Positions 17,083 to 26,407 of a stretch of DNA of 26,839 nt are shown one piece after another (the first letter of the stretch is position 1; the number at the start of each line of letters is the position of its first letter). A program made the translations under genes and the position numbers. The stretch spans positions 1 to 26,839 of IMG/VR virus record IMGVR_UViG_3300044691_000412, one strand, 5' to 3'. Origin of the DNA: a virus. The notes beneath the pieces were generated by a model. That model saw nothing but the letters and a program-made list of their open reading frames with translations. It was not told the DNA's origin and searched no databases.

Positions 17083-17679
17083 ATGGAAGTATTCATTTAT
17101 AAATTAATTGATCCAGTGACTAGAGAAATTCGGTATGCTGGCAAAACAATAAGTATAGAAAAGCGAATCTACTCTCATGTAAGAGATTCAAAAAAGGCCA
17201 TTACTCATACTCATAGATGGATTCAAAGTTTGATAGAAAAAAGTTTGAAACCTGCAATAGAAATTATAGAAATTACTGACGAAATAAATTGGCCTAAAAG
17301 AGAAATCTATTGGATTGCAAGATTAAAAGTAGAAGGACATAGATTAACAAATCATAATGCCGGCGGAAATGGTCTAACCCGTAGATTAATGACTTCTGAA
17401 GAAACACGGGAAAAATTAAGGAAAGCTAGATTAGGGAAAAAAGGGGTAAAAATACGCCCTGAAAATTTTGCTAAGATGGTTAAGTTGGCTGTTATAGCTA
17501 ACACAAAGCATTCACTAGAAACTAGAATTAAGGTACAGGAATTGTGCAAAAGTCATCAACCAAATGTTTCCGGTAATCATTCTGCTTCAGAAGTAGCCGC
17601 CATGATGGGCTTGACAGTTTCACAAGTACGTGGAATTAAATGTTCAAACAAAAGAATTGGTATCGTTAAATCAATTTAA
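17083..17679 (+). CDS. GIY-YIG homing endonuclease
   Basis: A 198-residue protein unlike its fibre neighbours, which are Thr/Ser/Gly-rich; this one is Lys/Arg/Ile-rich. The N-terminal ~90 residues are a GIY-YIG nuclease: FIYKLIDPVTREIRYAGKT gives the two short motifs, R28 is the conserved arginine, and E74 in WPKREIYWIARL the metal-binding glutamate. Residues ~95-120 (GGNGLT, then TSEETREKLRKARLGKK) match a NUMOD3-type DNA-binding motif, and SASEVAAMMGLTVSQVRGIK near the end is helix-turn-helix-like. The ATG at 17083 is chosen because the fold begins there; a longer reading would run into the previous gene. Free-standing insertion between two intact genes fits better than an intron. Confidence 0.88.
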   Translation: MEVFIYKLIDPVTREIRYAGKTISIEKRIYSHVRDSKKAITHTHRWIQSLIEKSLKPAIEIIEITDEINWPKREIYWIARLKVEGHRLTNHNAGGNGLTRRLMTSEETREKLRKARLGKKGVKIRPENFAKMVKLAVIANTKHSLETRIKVQELCKSHQPNVSGNHSASEVAAMMGLTVSQVRGIKCSNKRIGIVKSI

Positions 17680-17710
17680 TTTAGGGTCAATAAGAAAAAG
17701 GATTTCAGGG

Positions 17711-19216
17711 ATGCCAACAATACAAGCAAAATCGTCAGATAGTTTCGTAGAAAGTATTGGGTTTAATTCTGCCGGCTTTACTGATGGTGGAAGCATTCAA
17801 ACTGTTTTTGCAGCAATTATTTTAGATTTAGGATGCCGTTATTATAGAACCGGAATAGGTGCGGCACCTATGACGGCACTGACAAAAGGCGCGGCAATGC
17901 GTAACGGTGCAAGATTTTCAACCGGTACTGGCAATAATGTTAGTGATTTAGCTGGTTATGCTAGTGCTGTGAATAGCACACTTGCTGCCAATCCAGGGTC
18001 TATTATAATGATGGAAGGTGTCAATGAACCAGATAATGGATTTGGTGGAGGTGGACAAACCGGCGTTAATCTCGCCATTGCAGACCAAATCACCTGGATT
18101 AATGCGGCCGCCGGCTCAGCCGCTGGTAATGTACCAGTAGGTACACCACCTCTTGCGACCCCTGGAGGATCTGGATTTGGCGCAACTTGTTTCTTAACTG
18201 CAGCTCAAGGTGGAACCGCGAATCAATCCCTTTTGGGTCATTATAACATTATTACTGGACATTGGTATTATTCGGGCAATCAACCCGAAGATCCAAGCAT
18301 GTTTCCAAATTTATACAATCGATGTGTTACACCCCTTCAACAAGGTGCAGGCGCTCCATTCCCGGTATGGATCACTGAGATGGGTTCTGAATCAACAATT
18401 GATGGCCTGAACCTATCTAACTGGAGCGGTCCCGGAGCTACTTTTGCTGGAGAGGCAATTTATCTTCCTAGATTTTTTATGTATGCATTTGCTAATGGTA
18501 TAGCAAGATCATTTAAGTATCAGTTGGGACAGTTGTACGATGGTCCCAGTCACATTGATAATCTGTTTGGAATTGTTGAAGAACAATTGATGAATCCACA
18601 AGGAAATCCCGCAGGTTATACGGCTCCGGCCGTTCCAACTAGTTCTTCGCAAGCCAAACCTTGTTATTTCACAATTAAGAATCTGATTCAATTAACCACT
18701 GATCCGGCTCCGGCCGCAGGTATTGATACTTTTGTGCCTGGATCAATGACGTATACTTTGAGTGGTGCAACCTTTGCTGGTCCAACTGGTAATGGTGCAG
18801 CACCAACGGGATTTTCAAATGTTTATCATACGGTTTTAGGTAAGAGAAATGGTAATTTCATTATGTGTTTTTGGCAGTACCAAACTAACACACCTCCTAC
18901 AACTCCTGGAACTTTTGCTCCGATAACTGTGACAATTAACGCCCCAGCTTTTACCCAGTATCAAACAGCTACATTAAGCTCTACACCAACAATGAATGCT
19001 TTTGGTTCGGCTCAAAACTTAGTAGGTAATAATGCTACTGTTTCTGTAGGAGATGCAATAACATTAGTGCAATTTATTTCTAATCCTATTACTACGGTTC
19101 CTAGTCAAGTAACTGTTACATCATTACAAACTACTGCTACAACTCAAAATTTATCTTGGACTCAGGCAACTCAAAATCCTTCTGATTATACAGTTACAGT
19201 GACGGAGATCACCTAA
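17711..19216 (+). CDS. Clan GH-A glycosidase tail protein ending inside an Fn3 domain
   Basis: A 501-residue protein. ATG at 17711 is preceded by AAAAAGGA at about 8 bases; an earlier in-frame ATG lies inside the endonuclease gene and is rejected. Residues ~1-345 look like a TIM-barrel glycosidase of clan A (GH39/GH5/GH30 style): GVNEPDN gives the strand-4 N-E pair (N105, acid/base E106), and VWITEMGSE the strand-7 nucleophile (E223), 117 residues apart. Residues ~350-462 form a beta-sandwich ending GDAITLVQF, usual after such barrels. From ~463 an Fn3 domain begins (SQVTVTSLQ, then LSWTQA) but stops halfway at TAA; its second half opens the next gene in another frame. Probably digests host polysaccharide; exact family and substrate unknown. 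Confidence 0.78.
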   Translation: MPTIQAKSSDSFVESIGFNSAGFTDGGSIQTVFAAIILDLGCRYYRTGIGAAPMTALTKGAAMRNGARFSTGTGNNVSDLAGYASAVNSTLAANPGSIIMMEGVNEPDNGFGGGGQTGVNLAIADQITWINAAAGSAAGNVPVGTPPLATPGGSGFGATCFLTAAQGGTANQSLLGHYNIITGHWYYSGNQPEDPSMFPNLYNRCVTPLQQGAGAPFPVWITEMGSESTIDGLNLSNWSGPGATFAGEAIYLPRFFMYAFANGIARSFKYQLGQLYDGPSHIDNLFGIVEEQLMNPQGNPAGYTAPAVPTSSSQAKPCYFTIKNLIQLTTDPAPAAGIDTFVPGSMTYTLSGATFAGPTGNGAAPTGFSNVYHTVLGKRNGNFIMCFWQYQTNTPPTTPGTFAPITVTINAPAFTQYQTATLSSTPTMNAFGSAQNLVGNNATVSVGDAITLVQFISNPITTVPSQVTVTSLQTTATTQNLSWTQATQNPSDYTVTVTEIT

Positions 19217-19220
19217 AATG
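19204..19220 (+). promoter_or_regulatory. Stop/restart junction inside a split Fn3 domain
   Basis: GGAG at 19204-19207, TAA at 19214-19216 and ATG at 19218-19220 make a close stop-restart site (TAAAATG). The second reading frame is +1 relative to the first. No slippery heptamer for -1 shifting is visible. Confidence 0.7.
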
Positions 19221-22184
19221 GTTTTTACACCTTATACAATTGATACTGTTTCTTCCAATACCAGTTATACTGTTGTTGGATTAAATCCCGGTAAGCAATA
19301 CAACTTTCAGGTTACTCCTAAAAATAGTATAGGATCTGGCCCAATCTCGACGGCTATTACTACAACTATGGCAGCACAAGCCACTTCTAGCATTCCTTCA
19401 ATCGTTCAACATGCGACATTTAGAAGTGATAATCCGGCTCCGGCTAGTATTACATTAAGTCTTCCTAATGTGCCTAGTTCTTTTAATTCGGTTTGGGTAT
19501 TTTTTAATGGTTATGGAGTAGGTGGCACAACCAGTAATGCAATTGTGGCTCCTGCCGGCGCAACACTTATTTCAGGACCAAATTATGATTCAGCTTTCGA
19601 AGTTACTTGGTGCTGGCAATTAACGAGTAACCTTTCATCAAATTCATTTACCTTTACTAATTTTGATAATACAGATAATGCAGGTTGGAAAATTATTGAA
19701 GTTGCAAACGGAGTTACCTTTGATACTAATCATGGTCCGGTCACTTCGGCAACTACTACAGCCATTACATGGCCACTTGTTGCGCCAGCATCTAATAATG
19801 TTTTAAGATTAAGTCTATTATCAATTCAATTTCCTGCCACAATTGGTTCAGCAGCTCCAGGTTCAGTAATTGATTCTGATTCAGTCACTACTGCGACCGG
19901 GGGAACTGGATTCCATCAAGGCGTTTTAATGACTGAAACGGTTGGTGCAACTACTGGCAATTTAGCTATTGCTAATGGAACACTTAATGACGTTGATACC
20001 TATCTTTCAGTCAACATTTATGGTGCTGCTCTACCTGCCCAAGTAACAAATCTCGTTAGTTCTGTTATAACTGCAACTGGTGTTAGATTGACATGGTCGG
20101 CGGTTCCGGGTGCTACTTCTTATACTATTTTGTATGAAGGCGGCGGTATTTCTACTTTTACGGTACTTGGAGCACCGCTTGCGGCAACTTCTTCTTCAAT
20201 TACAATAAGTGGATTAATTCCTTCGACAACGTATAGTTTCGAAGTTTTTGCAAGTAATCCGGCTGGGCAGGGACCAGTATCTAGTATCGCGACAATTGCG
20301 ACTTTGGCTATTCAAGCAATTCAATACATACAATCGGCATCGATTGCAAAAACTGGCGGAGCAATTGGTATTACTAGTACATTAACGGCTACTTTTGGAT
20401 CTGCACCTATTGTTGGCAATACTCTGGCATTCTTTTACTTTGGATTTGCTGATACCATTAACTCTGCTCTTACGGCACCTGCTGGTAGTTCAAATGGAAC
20501 TGCAATGTTTCAAGATGATGGAACAAGCACTGATCCTATTGGTATGTTTTGGACTCAACCAGTTACTTCAACTGCAACCAACTATAGTTTTGGACTGATT
20601 GATGATAATGGTAGTTTGATTGTAGTTGAAATGCAAGGTGTGACTTCTGTTGCCACTCCGGCTCATGGCGGTTCTTTAGTTTCTGTTGATGGTGCTTCTG
20701 GTCATGTAATTGTTCCAGTAGCTGCTCCGGGATCTACACCAGCCATTACGTTGGTTGCCATTCACATGGTCAATACTGTTGATTCGTGGGGTCTTCCTCC
20801 GGCCAACATGGCTCTGTTAAAAGGTATAACTGGGAATAGTTCTGTCACTCCGACATTCCATGGCGGCGCAGTATTTTCTGCAAGTAGTGCTGTAACTGGA
20901 AGTCAAACAATTCCTTATTCACTTGCAGTTGGAACACAAGTATTTGCACCTACCTACATTTCGGTTGCATTTATTGGATCTGGCGGTGTTATTCCTCCGG
21001 GTCAGGTCGTCGTTACAGCAGGTACCACTACTTCATCGAGCCAGGTATTGACCTGGACATTACCGACCGGTTCACCTACTTCTTATACGGCTCAGTTCAG
21101 AGTAACTGGTCAAACGGCTTGGAATACTTTCAGTAATGTGATCACATCACTTACTACCACAATAACAGGCCTTGCTGCTGCAACCAGTTATGATTATCAA
21201 GTAATTGCTTTCAATGGAACACAGGCCGGGCCATCTTCTGCTATTGTAACAAAAAGTACCATTGCAAGTTCTCCGGCTCAGGTAACTGGATTAACCCTAG
21301 GAACGGTAACCAGCACGACCCAAGCACTTTCTTGGACCGCTCCTGGTGGAACGGTTACTTCTTATACGCTTCAATACAAATTGGTATCAGCTTCAACCTT
21401 TACTAGTATTCCGGCCTTGGCTACAACGAGTACAGTTGTAACGGGTTTAATACCAAATTCTAGTTACACCTATCAGGTATTTGCGCTTAATGGAACAAAT
21501 GCCGGTCCTGTATCAACTGCTGTAACCGGCTCTACTTTGGCTCTTCCGGCTCCCGGACAACCAACAAATGTGACTCTTGGAACACCAACCGAAAGCACGA
21601 TGCCAATTTCTTGGACTGCTTCGACAGGAACGGTGACAAGTTATTCTGTATTGTATAGTTCGGTGTCAAATACCGGGCCTTGGACTACACTTGGAAATGT
21701 TGTTTCTACAAGCACAACGGTTTCTGGACTTACTCCTTCTACAGTGTATTATTTCGAGGTTATTGGTAATAACGGATCTACTCCTTCTGCTCCTTCAACG
21801 GTTGTAAATGCCACAACTGCTGCGGCATCGGCTCCTGGGCAAGTAGTTGGATTGGCTCTTGGTACTGTAACAAGCACCAGTCAGGGTCTAAGTTGGTCTA
21901 TTCCTACAGGTACTGTTACAAGTTATACCCTTCAATTTAAAATTACCGGTGCTGGTTCATTTACTGCTGTTCCCGGTATTTTAACCAACAGTTATGTGAA
22001 AACAGGATTGGCTCCTTCAACTTCTTATACGTATCAAGTATTCGCGCTTAATACAACAGTGGCCGGTAGCGCATCAACAACAATTGCAAATACAACATTA
22101 ACGGCTCAACAAACAACCGGCTCTCAATTAGTGACTATTGGTGGCAAGTTACTTGTCGTGGGTGGAAAATTCGTCATAAGCTAG
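19218..22184 (+). CDS. Multi-Fn3 tail adhesin beginning with the second half of an Fn3 domain
   Basis: A 988-residue protein with ATG one base after the previous stop. Residues 1-~55 (SSNTSYTVVGLNPGKQYNFQ, VTPKNSIGSGPIS) complete the Fn3 domain begun upstream. About 60-270 and 367-590 are two related, divergent ~200-residue strand-rich modules (VAPAGATLISG and TAPAGSSNG mark corresponding turns). Complete Fn3 domains lie at about 273-364, 594-685, 685-778, 777-872 and 873-966, each with TSYT/TYQVF type strands. The last residues (LVTIGGKLLVVGGKFVIS) form a small hydrophobic hairpin that may cap or dock the chain. Fn3 domains in virion proteins usually bind surface glycans weakly. The glycosidase next to it suggests the two genes make one appendage, possibly once a single protein. 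Confidence 0.75.
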   Translation: MVFTPYTIDTVSSNTSYTVVGLNPGKQYNFQVTPKNSIGSGPISTAITTTMAAQATSSIPSIVQHATFRSDNPAPASITLSLPNVPSSFNSVWVFFNGYGVGGTTSNAIVAPAGATLISGPNYDSAFEVTWCWQLTSNLSSNSFTFTNFDNTDNAGWKIIEVANGVTFDTNHGPVTSATTTAITWPLVAPASNNVLRLSLLSIQFPATIGSAAPGSVIDSDSVTTATGGTGFHQGVLMTETVGATTGNLAIANGTLNDVDTYLSVNIYGAALPAQVTNLVSSVITATGVRLTWSAVPGATSYTILYEGGGISTFTVLGAPLAATSSSITISGLIPSTTYSFEVFASNPAGQGPVSSIATIATLAIQAIQYIQSASIAKTGGAIGITSTLTATFGSAPIVGNTLAFFYFGFADTINSALTAPAGSSNGTAMFQDDGTSTDPIGMFWTQPVTSTATNYSFGLIDDNGSLIVVEMQGVTSVATPAHGGSLVSVDGASGHVIVPVAAPGSTPAITLVAIHMVNTVDSWGLPPANMALLKGITGNSSVTPTFHGGAVFSASSAVTGSQTIPYSLAVGTQVFAPTYISVAFIGSGGVIPPGQVVVTAGTTTSSSQVLTWTLPTGSPTSYTAQFRVTGQTAWNTFSNVITSLTTTITGLAAATSYDYQVIAFNGTQAGPSSAIVTKSTIASSPAQVTGLTLGTVTSTTQALSWTAPGGTVTSYTLQYKLVSASTFTSIPALATTSTVVTGLIPNSSYTYQVFALNGTNAGPVSTAVTGSTLALPAPGQPTNVTLGTPTESTMPISWTASTGTVTSYSVLYSSVSNTGPWTTLGNVVSTSTTVSGLTPSTVYYFEVIGNNGSTPSAPSTVVNATTAAASAPGQVVGLALGTVTSTSQGLSWSIPTGTVTSYTLQFKITGAGSFTAVPGILTNSYVKTGLAPSTSYTYQVFALNTTVAGSASTTIANTTLTAQQTTGSQLVTIGGKLLVVGGKFVIS

Positions 22185-22192
22185 GGATTTAA

Positions 22193-23761
22193 ATGACAAT
22201 TCTAACAGTCAGATCGCCATTTTTAACGTATGTCATAGGTCAGCAAATCACTGACCCGACGACGGTCGCATCTATTTTGGCGAATCCAGACTACGGCCCT
22301 TTAGTAGTTCAAAGTGGTGTACCAACTTCTGGCGGAGGTAGCGGAGGTGGTGGTGGGTCAACACCAACCACACTCAATTCAAATCATGGACAAGTTACAA
22401 CTGATAATACCACAATTGCGATCAATAGCGGAAATGTCCTTTATGTAATTCCTAATACTTCTGGATCGGCGGCCGCGATTGCACAATTAGGTTATACTCC
22501 TGTAAATGTGGCCTCTATTAGTATGCCCAATGGTATCGCTGCTTTAGATGCAAGTGGACATTTGCCACTGAGTCAGTTAACTCCTTCTGTTGTAGGTGCT
22601 CTTGATTATAAAGGTACCTGGAATGCACTTACAAATGTTCCTGGTTTATTGAGTTCGGTTGGTTCCAAAGGGTCTTATTATAAGGTATCTGTTGCTGGTA
22701 ATACACCATTAGATGGTATTACTTCTTGGAACATTAATGATACTATTGCATTTAATGGCGCAACATGGGACAAAATAGGTGGTAGTGGAACTGGATCGCA
22801 AGTTCTTTCATTCAATAATAGAACGGGTGTCATTTCTTTAACTAACACAGATGTACAAGTCGCACTTGGATTTACGCCTTATAATTCTTCGAATCCGGCT
22901 GGTTATGTAACGGCATCTCAGATAGCAGCCGCATCTCCAGTCATTTCCTTTAATACTCGGGTCGGTGCAATAGCTCTTACTTCAGGTGATGTAACTTCTG
23001 CTCTTACATTTACTCCTTATAATGCAACAAATCCAGCAAATTACATTACATTGGCCCAATCAATTGCTGGTGCCGCAGTGAAATCCTTTAATGCTCGAAC
23101 AGGAATTATTTCACTCACCTTGAATGATGTGACGGCGGCACTAGCGTTTACTCCGTATAATGCGACCAATCCAGCTGGTTACATTACTGCTGCACAAGTA
23201 CCAGCAGGCGGCGCAGTTATTTCGGTAGCCGGAAGAATTGGTGCCATAACATTGACTGCATCTGACATCAGTGGTCTTGCTACTGTGGCATCCAGTGGTT
23301 CTTTTACTAATCTTATCAATCGCCCACTTATTCCGTCAGCAACAAGTCAGTTAACCAACGATGCTATGTTTATCAGTGCTGGCGGCGCTCCGGTTCAATC
23401 AGTAAATTCTTTAACTGGAAATGTTGTTTTAAAAACCAGCCAATTAGTGAATGACGCAGGATTTCTAACCACAACGACAGCATCAGTAACTTCTGTCAAC
23501 GGATTGGGCGGTGATGTAGTATTACCCGAAATAGACGGAACATTAATGGATCTGGCTATTTCTTCTCTTACTAATGATGTTGGTTACATAGCGGCTAGCG
23601 GCCTTGGTTCTTTGAACATTAGTAATTGTCTTGTAACTGTGAATACAGTAACTCAAACAATTTCACATTGGTTGGCTCAAATAACTCGGGTGTCTGGTCA
23701 CATCTTAAACAGCACGAGCGGTCAGATCACAATGACAGATGGCTCGATTTTAGCATTTTAA
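22193..23761 (+). CDS. Repetitive tail fibre
   Basis: A 522-residue protein, ATG at 22193 after AGGGAT overlapping the previous stop region. Residues 1-~46 (SPFLTYVIGQQITDP) may be an attachment part, followed by a glycine-rich linker at about 47-57. From about 205 come repeats of about 45 residues of the form SFNxRTGxIxLTxxDVxxALxFTPYN, then NPxxYIT, decaying to a shorter form (SVNSLTGNVVL, SVNGLGGDVVL) near the end. This repeat type is common in long, thin phage fibres. The final ~60 residues (ISNCLVTVNTVTQTISHWLA) differ and may be the tip or trimerisation end. Receptor not predictable. Confidence 0.75.
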   Translation: MTILTVRSPFLTYVIGQQITDPTTVASILANPDYGPLVVQSGVPTSGGGSGGGGGSTPTTLNSNHGQVTTDNTTIAINSGNVLYVIPNTSGSAAAIAQLGYTPVNVASISMPNGIAALDASGHLPLSQLTPSVVGALDYKGTWNALTNVPGLLSSVGSKGSYYKVSVAGNTPLDGITSWNINDTIAFNGATWDKIGGSGTGSQVLSFNNRTGVISLTNTDVQVALGFTPYNSSNPAGYVTASQIAAASPVISFNTRVGAIALTSGDVTSALTFTPYNATNPANYITLAQSIAGAAVKSFNARTGIISLTLNDVTAALAFTPYNATNPAGYITAAQVPAGGAVISVAGRIGAITLTASDISGLATVASSGSFTNLINRPLIPSATSQLTNDAMFISAGGAPVQSVNSLTGNVVLKTSQLVNDAGFLTTTTASVTSVNGLGGDVVLPEIDGTLMDLAISSLTNDVGYIAASGLGSLNISNCLVTVNTVTQTISHWLAQITRVSGHILNSTSGQITMTDGSILAF

Positions 23762-23781
23762 TAATAAGTAATAGAACAATT

Positions 23782-23800
23782 TTATCTGGAATTCAGATAA
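23782..23800 (+). terminator. Weak terminator-like hairpin between two fibre genes
   Basis: TTATCTG (23782-23788) pairs perfectly with CAGATAA (23794-23800) around a 5-base loop, followed by TTAATTTT. The stem is short and AT-rich and the T-run is interrupted, so termination would be partial at best. It lies in the 61-base gap before the fibre gene at 23823, whose ribosome binding site is AGAGGAT just downstream. Confidence 0.3.
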
Positions 23801-23822
23801 TTAATTTTAAAGAGGATTATAG

Positions 23823-26384
23823 ATGACTGATTTCGTTTTTCCAAGTGGATTCATAGGCGCTCCGCCTACCGCATCGCGGACATCTAGTATCTTACTTTCC
23901 GATGGGACAAATACTGGTAGTGCATCAGTTTCATCTATCCTTGCTCTAATGATCTCTGCTGATGGCGCAACTGCTGGATTTATTACGTCTTCTACGGCTG
24001 CATCTACCTATGCACCATTGGCTTCGCCAACATTAACCGGAATTCCTTTAGCGCCTACAGCGGGATCTTCTACGAATACCACACAAATTGCAACGACCGC
24101 TTATGTTAAAGCCCAGGCTTATGCTCCATTGGCTTCACCGACTTTATCCGGAACTCCTTTAGCTCCTACTGCCGCAGCATTAACTAATACTACGCAACTG
24201 GCGACTACGGCATTTGTCCAAAGTGCCTTAAAATTTGCGCCAGATCTTTATCCACTTCTTGATACTGGATCCAGTACTCAATGGATTAAAGTCGGAACAT
24301 TTACTGCTGCTCAGGCCGGAGATCGGTGCCGTATTCAGATTGTATCATGTGTCAATTATTCAGCTGATTTTACACAACATCAGCAAGCTGAAATTGTTTT
24401 TGCAACAAGCAACAATTCTGGTGTTAATGCTGATGGATTTGCCGGTTCTTCCGTGTGGCACAAAACCGGACGACAGGTTGCCAGTCCTTTACTTGTAAGT
24501 TGGGTTGCAAATGCTGCTGGTATTGCTGCAACCAATTATACTCTTTATCTCTTTATGGGTGTTTGGACCGGCAACAGTTCTTTTTATGTAGTTGATACTG
24601 GTCTTGGAACCTGGGTTCATAATAATACTTTGGCGGCAACTGATCCTGGTAATTCAAGCTCAACGGTATGTCATGCAGTTGAAGAATACATTATGACAAG
24701 TCAAGCGAGTTTTCTTGGTGGTGCAAACATTTCAGGTGGTTCAATAATTATTGATACACCATCACTTATTGGCGTACCAATTTCAATTACTCCGACAACT
24801 TCAGATAATACAACCAAAATTGCAACTACCGCATTCGTTAAGGCCCAAACTTATGTAACCTCGGCTGGATTATCATCAACCTATGCTCCAATTAATAATG
24901 CTGCTTTTACCGGAACTCATTCGATACCATCAGGATCGGCTGTTGCTGGAACAGGTGCTTTTGTATTACCAATTGGATCAACGGCCCAGCAACCTGATAC
25001 CGGTAATGTCGGCGAAGCACGTTATAATAGCACAACCGCTAGGTACGAATTTGGTGTCGGTGGTTCTTGGATCAATTATGCAAGATTAACTGGTGATACT
25101 TTTACTGGGGTTGTTTCTGGACAGACTGCTGCCACTTCAGATAATTCAACGAAATTTGCCACAACGGCATTCGTGGTTGCGAATGGTTTCTTAGTGGCAG
25201 CAACGGCAGCAACAACTTATTCTCCTATTAACAATGCCACTTTTACAGGTACCCATTCAATTCCATCGGGTTCACTAGTTGCCGGAACAGGCGCTTTTGT
25301 ATTACCAATAGGAACAACCGGACAACAACCTGATACTGGAAATGTCGGTGAGGTACGTTATAATAGTACTACTTCTAGATACGAATTTGGTGTAGGTGCT
25401 TCTTGGATTAATCATGCAAAACTAACTGGTGATACTTTTACTGGGGTTGTTAGTGGTTTAACTGCAACCTCGGGTGATAATACAACCAAATTTGCCACTA
25501 CCGCATTCGTCGGAGCGGCCGTTACCAGTGCTGGCGGCTACAGTGCATCATCTGTTGCGATTACTGGTGGATCAATTAATGGAACTACTGTAGGTGCAAC
25601 TTCAACGGCTTCAGGTGCATTTACTTCACTTGCCCTAAGTACCACATTAACTATGACGGCTGTTTCAGCCAATAGTCTTCCTTTTTTCAACTCATCAAAT
25701 CAACTCGTTTCAGCTACATTAAGCACCGGGCTAAGTTGGGTCGGATCAGTATTGACGTTAGCCAATCCTTATGTTCCAAGTGCTGTGGCTATTACTGGTG
25801 GATCCATTAATACTGCTACAGTCGGCGCAACTACTCCAGGTTCTGGGGCATTTACATCTCTTTCAACAAATTCAACAACTACTTTTTCTGGATTAACTGC
25901 TACTACTGTCCCTGTTCTTAATGGCTCAAAACAATTAGTTTCAGCCACATTAGGATCTGGATTAAGTCTTACAGGAACTACATTAAGCACTGTCAACAAT
26001 GGTACTGTAACAACACTTACATCTTCTACTGCTGCTATTACGGTTGCTACTGCGACAACAACCCCGGCTATTACATTTGTTCCTTCTGGTGTTATTGTTA
26101 CCCCAACAGCTAAAAGTGGTGCTTATACTGTTGTTCAAGCCGATAATAATAGTTCTTTTTATACAAGTGATACCACGACGGTCGCTTATACATTACCAAC
26201 TCTTACTGCTGGAACTGTTCTAGAAATCATTCAAGGTGGCACGGCGAAAATTACTTGGACTGCTTCGGGAACCACAATTAATTGCCCAGTAACCGGAGCA
26301 ACAGGAACCAGAGCTCAGTATAGTGCAGTAAGATTCAGATGGGTTACAAGTACAGTTATCATAGCAAACGGCGATGTATCGTAA
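23823..26384 (+). CDS. Long tail fibre with tandem duplicated segments
   Basis: An 853-residue protein, ATG after AGAGGAT. The N-terminus (MTDFVFPSGFIGAPPTASRT) precedes two repeats of YAPLASPTL with ATTA[YF]V (about 60-138). Residues ~138-300 form a distinct strand-rich domain (LDTGSSTQWIKVGTFTAAQA). About 357-468 and 469-575 are two close copies of a 112-residue segment (PINNA[AT]FTGTHSIPSG, VGE[AV]RYNSTT, TFTGVVSG). Then come two copies of VAITGGSIN with SGAFTSL. The C-terminal ~100 residues (KSGAYTVVQADNNSSFYTSD) are a beta-sandwich tip found at the ends of many fibres. It likely contacts the host surface. Confidence 0.8.
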   Translation: MTDFVFPSGFIGAPPTASRTSSILLSDGTNTGSASVSSILALMISADGATAGFITSSTAASTYAPLASPTLTGIPLAPTAGSSTNTTQIATTAYVKAQAYAPLASPTLSGTPLAPTAAALTNTTQLATTAFVQSALKFAPDLYPLLDTGSSTQWIKVGTFTAAQAGDRCRIQIVSCVNYSADFTQHQQAEIVFATSNNSGVNADGFAGSSVWHKTGRQVASPLLVSWVANAAGIAATNYTLYLFMGVWTGNSSFYVVDTGLGTWVHNNTLAATDPGNSSSTVCHAVEEYIMTSQASFLGGANISGGSIIIDTPSLIGVPISITPTTSDNTTKIATTAFVKAQTYVTSAGLSSTYAPINNAAFTGTHSIPSGSAVAGTGAFVLPIGSTAQQPDTGNVGEARYNSTTARYEFGVGGSWINYARLTGDTFTGVVSGQTAATSDNSTKFATTAFVVANGFLVAATAATTYSPINNATFTGTHSIPSGSLVAGTGAFVLPIGTTGQQPDTGNVGEVRYNSTTSRYEFGVGASWINHAKLTGDTFTGVVSGLTATSGDNTTKFATTAFVGAAVTSAGGYSASSVAITGGSINGTTVGATSTASGAFTSLALSTTLTMTAVSANSLPFFNSSNQLVSATLSTGLSWVGSVLTLANPYVPSAVAITGGSINTATVGATTPGSGAFTSLSTNSTTTFSGLTATTVPVLNGSKQLVSATLGSGLSLTGTTLSTVNNGTVTTLTSSTAAITVATATTTPAITFVPSGVIVTPTAKSGAYTVVQADNNSSFYTSDTTTVAYTLPTLTAGTVLEIIQGGTAKITWTASGTTINCPVTGATGTRAQYSAVRFRWVTSTVIIANGDVS
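24891..25500 (+). repeat. Tandem 336-base duplication in fibre gene
   Basis: The segment starting at 24891 recurs at 25227 with the same frame (336 bases, 112 codons) and mostly synonymous or conservative differences, so it is an in-frame duplication that extended the fibre shaft. Confidence 0.8.
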
Positions 26385-26407
26385 ACATTATTCAAGGAGT
26401 TTAATAA

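Noticed and set aside
17069-17710. Group I intron carrying the GIY-YIG gene
   Set aside because: The genes on each side have complete natural ends with their own stop, ribosome binding site and start, so no interrupted coding sequence needs splicing.
17630-17710. Earlier ATG for the glycosidase gene at 17630
   Set aside because: It lies within the endonuclease gene and lacks a ribosome binding site, while ATG at 17711 has AAAAAGGA at good spacing.
19205-19225. Programmed -1 frameshift between the glycosidase and Fn3 genes
   Set aside because: The needed shift is +1 and there is no slippery heptamer; stop-restart or an indel explain it better.
22800-23500. CRISPR-like repeats
   Set aside because: The periodicity comes from in-frame protein repeats of about 45 residues with diverged DNA, not identical short repeats with unique spacers.
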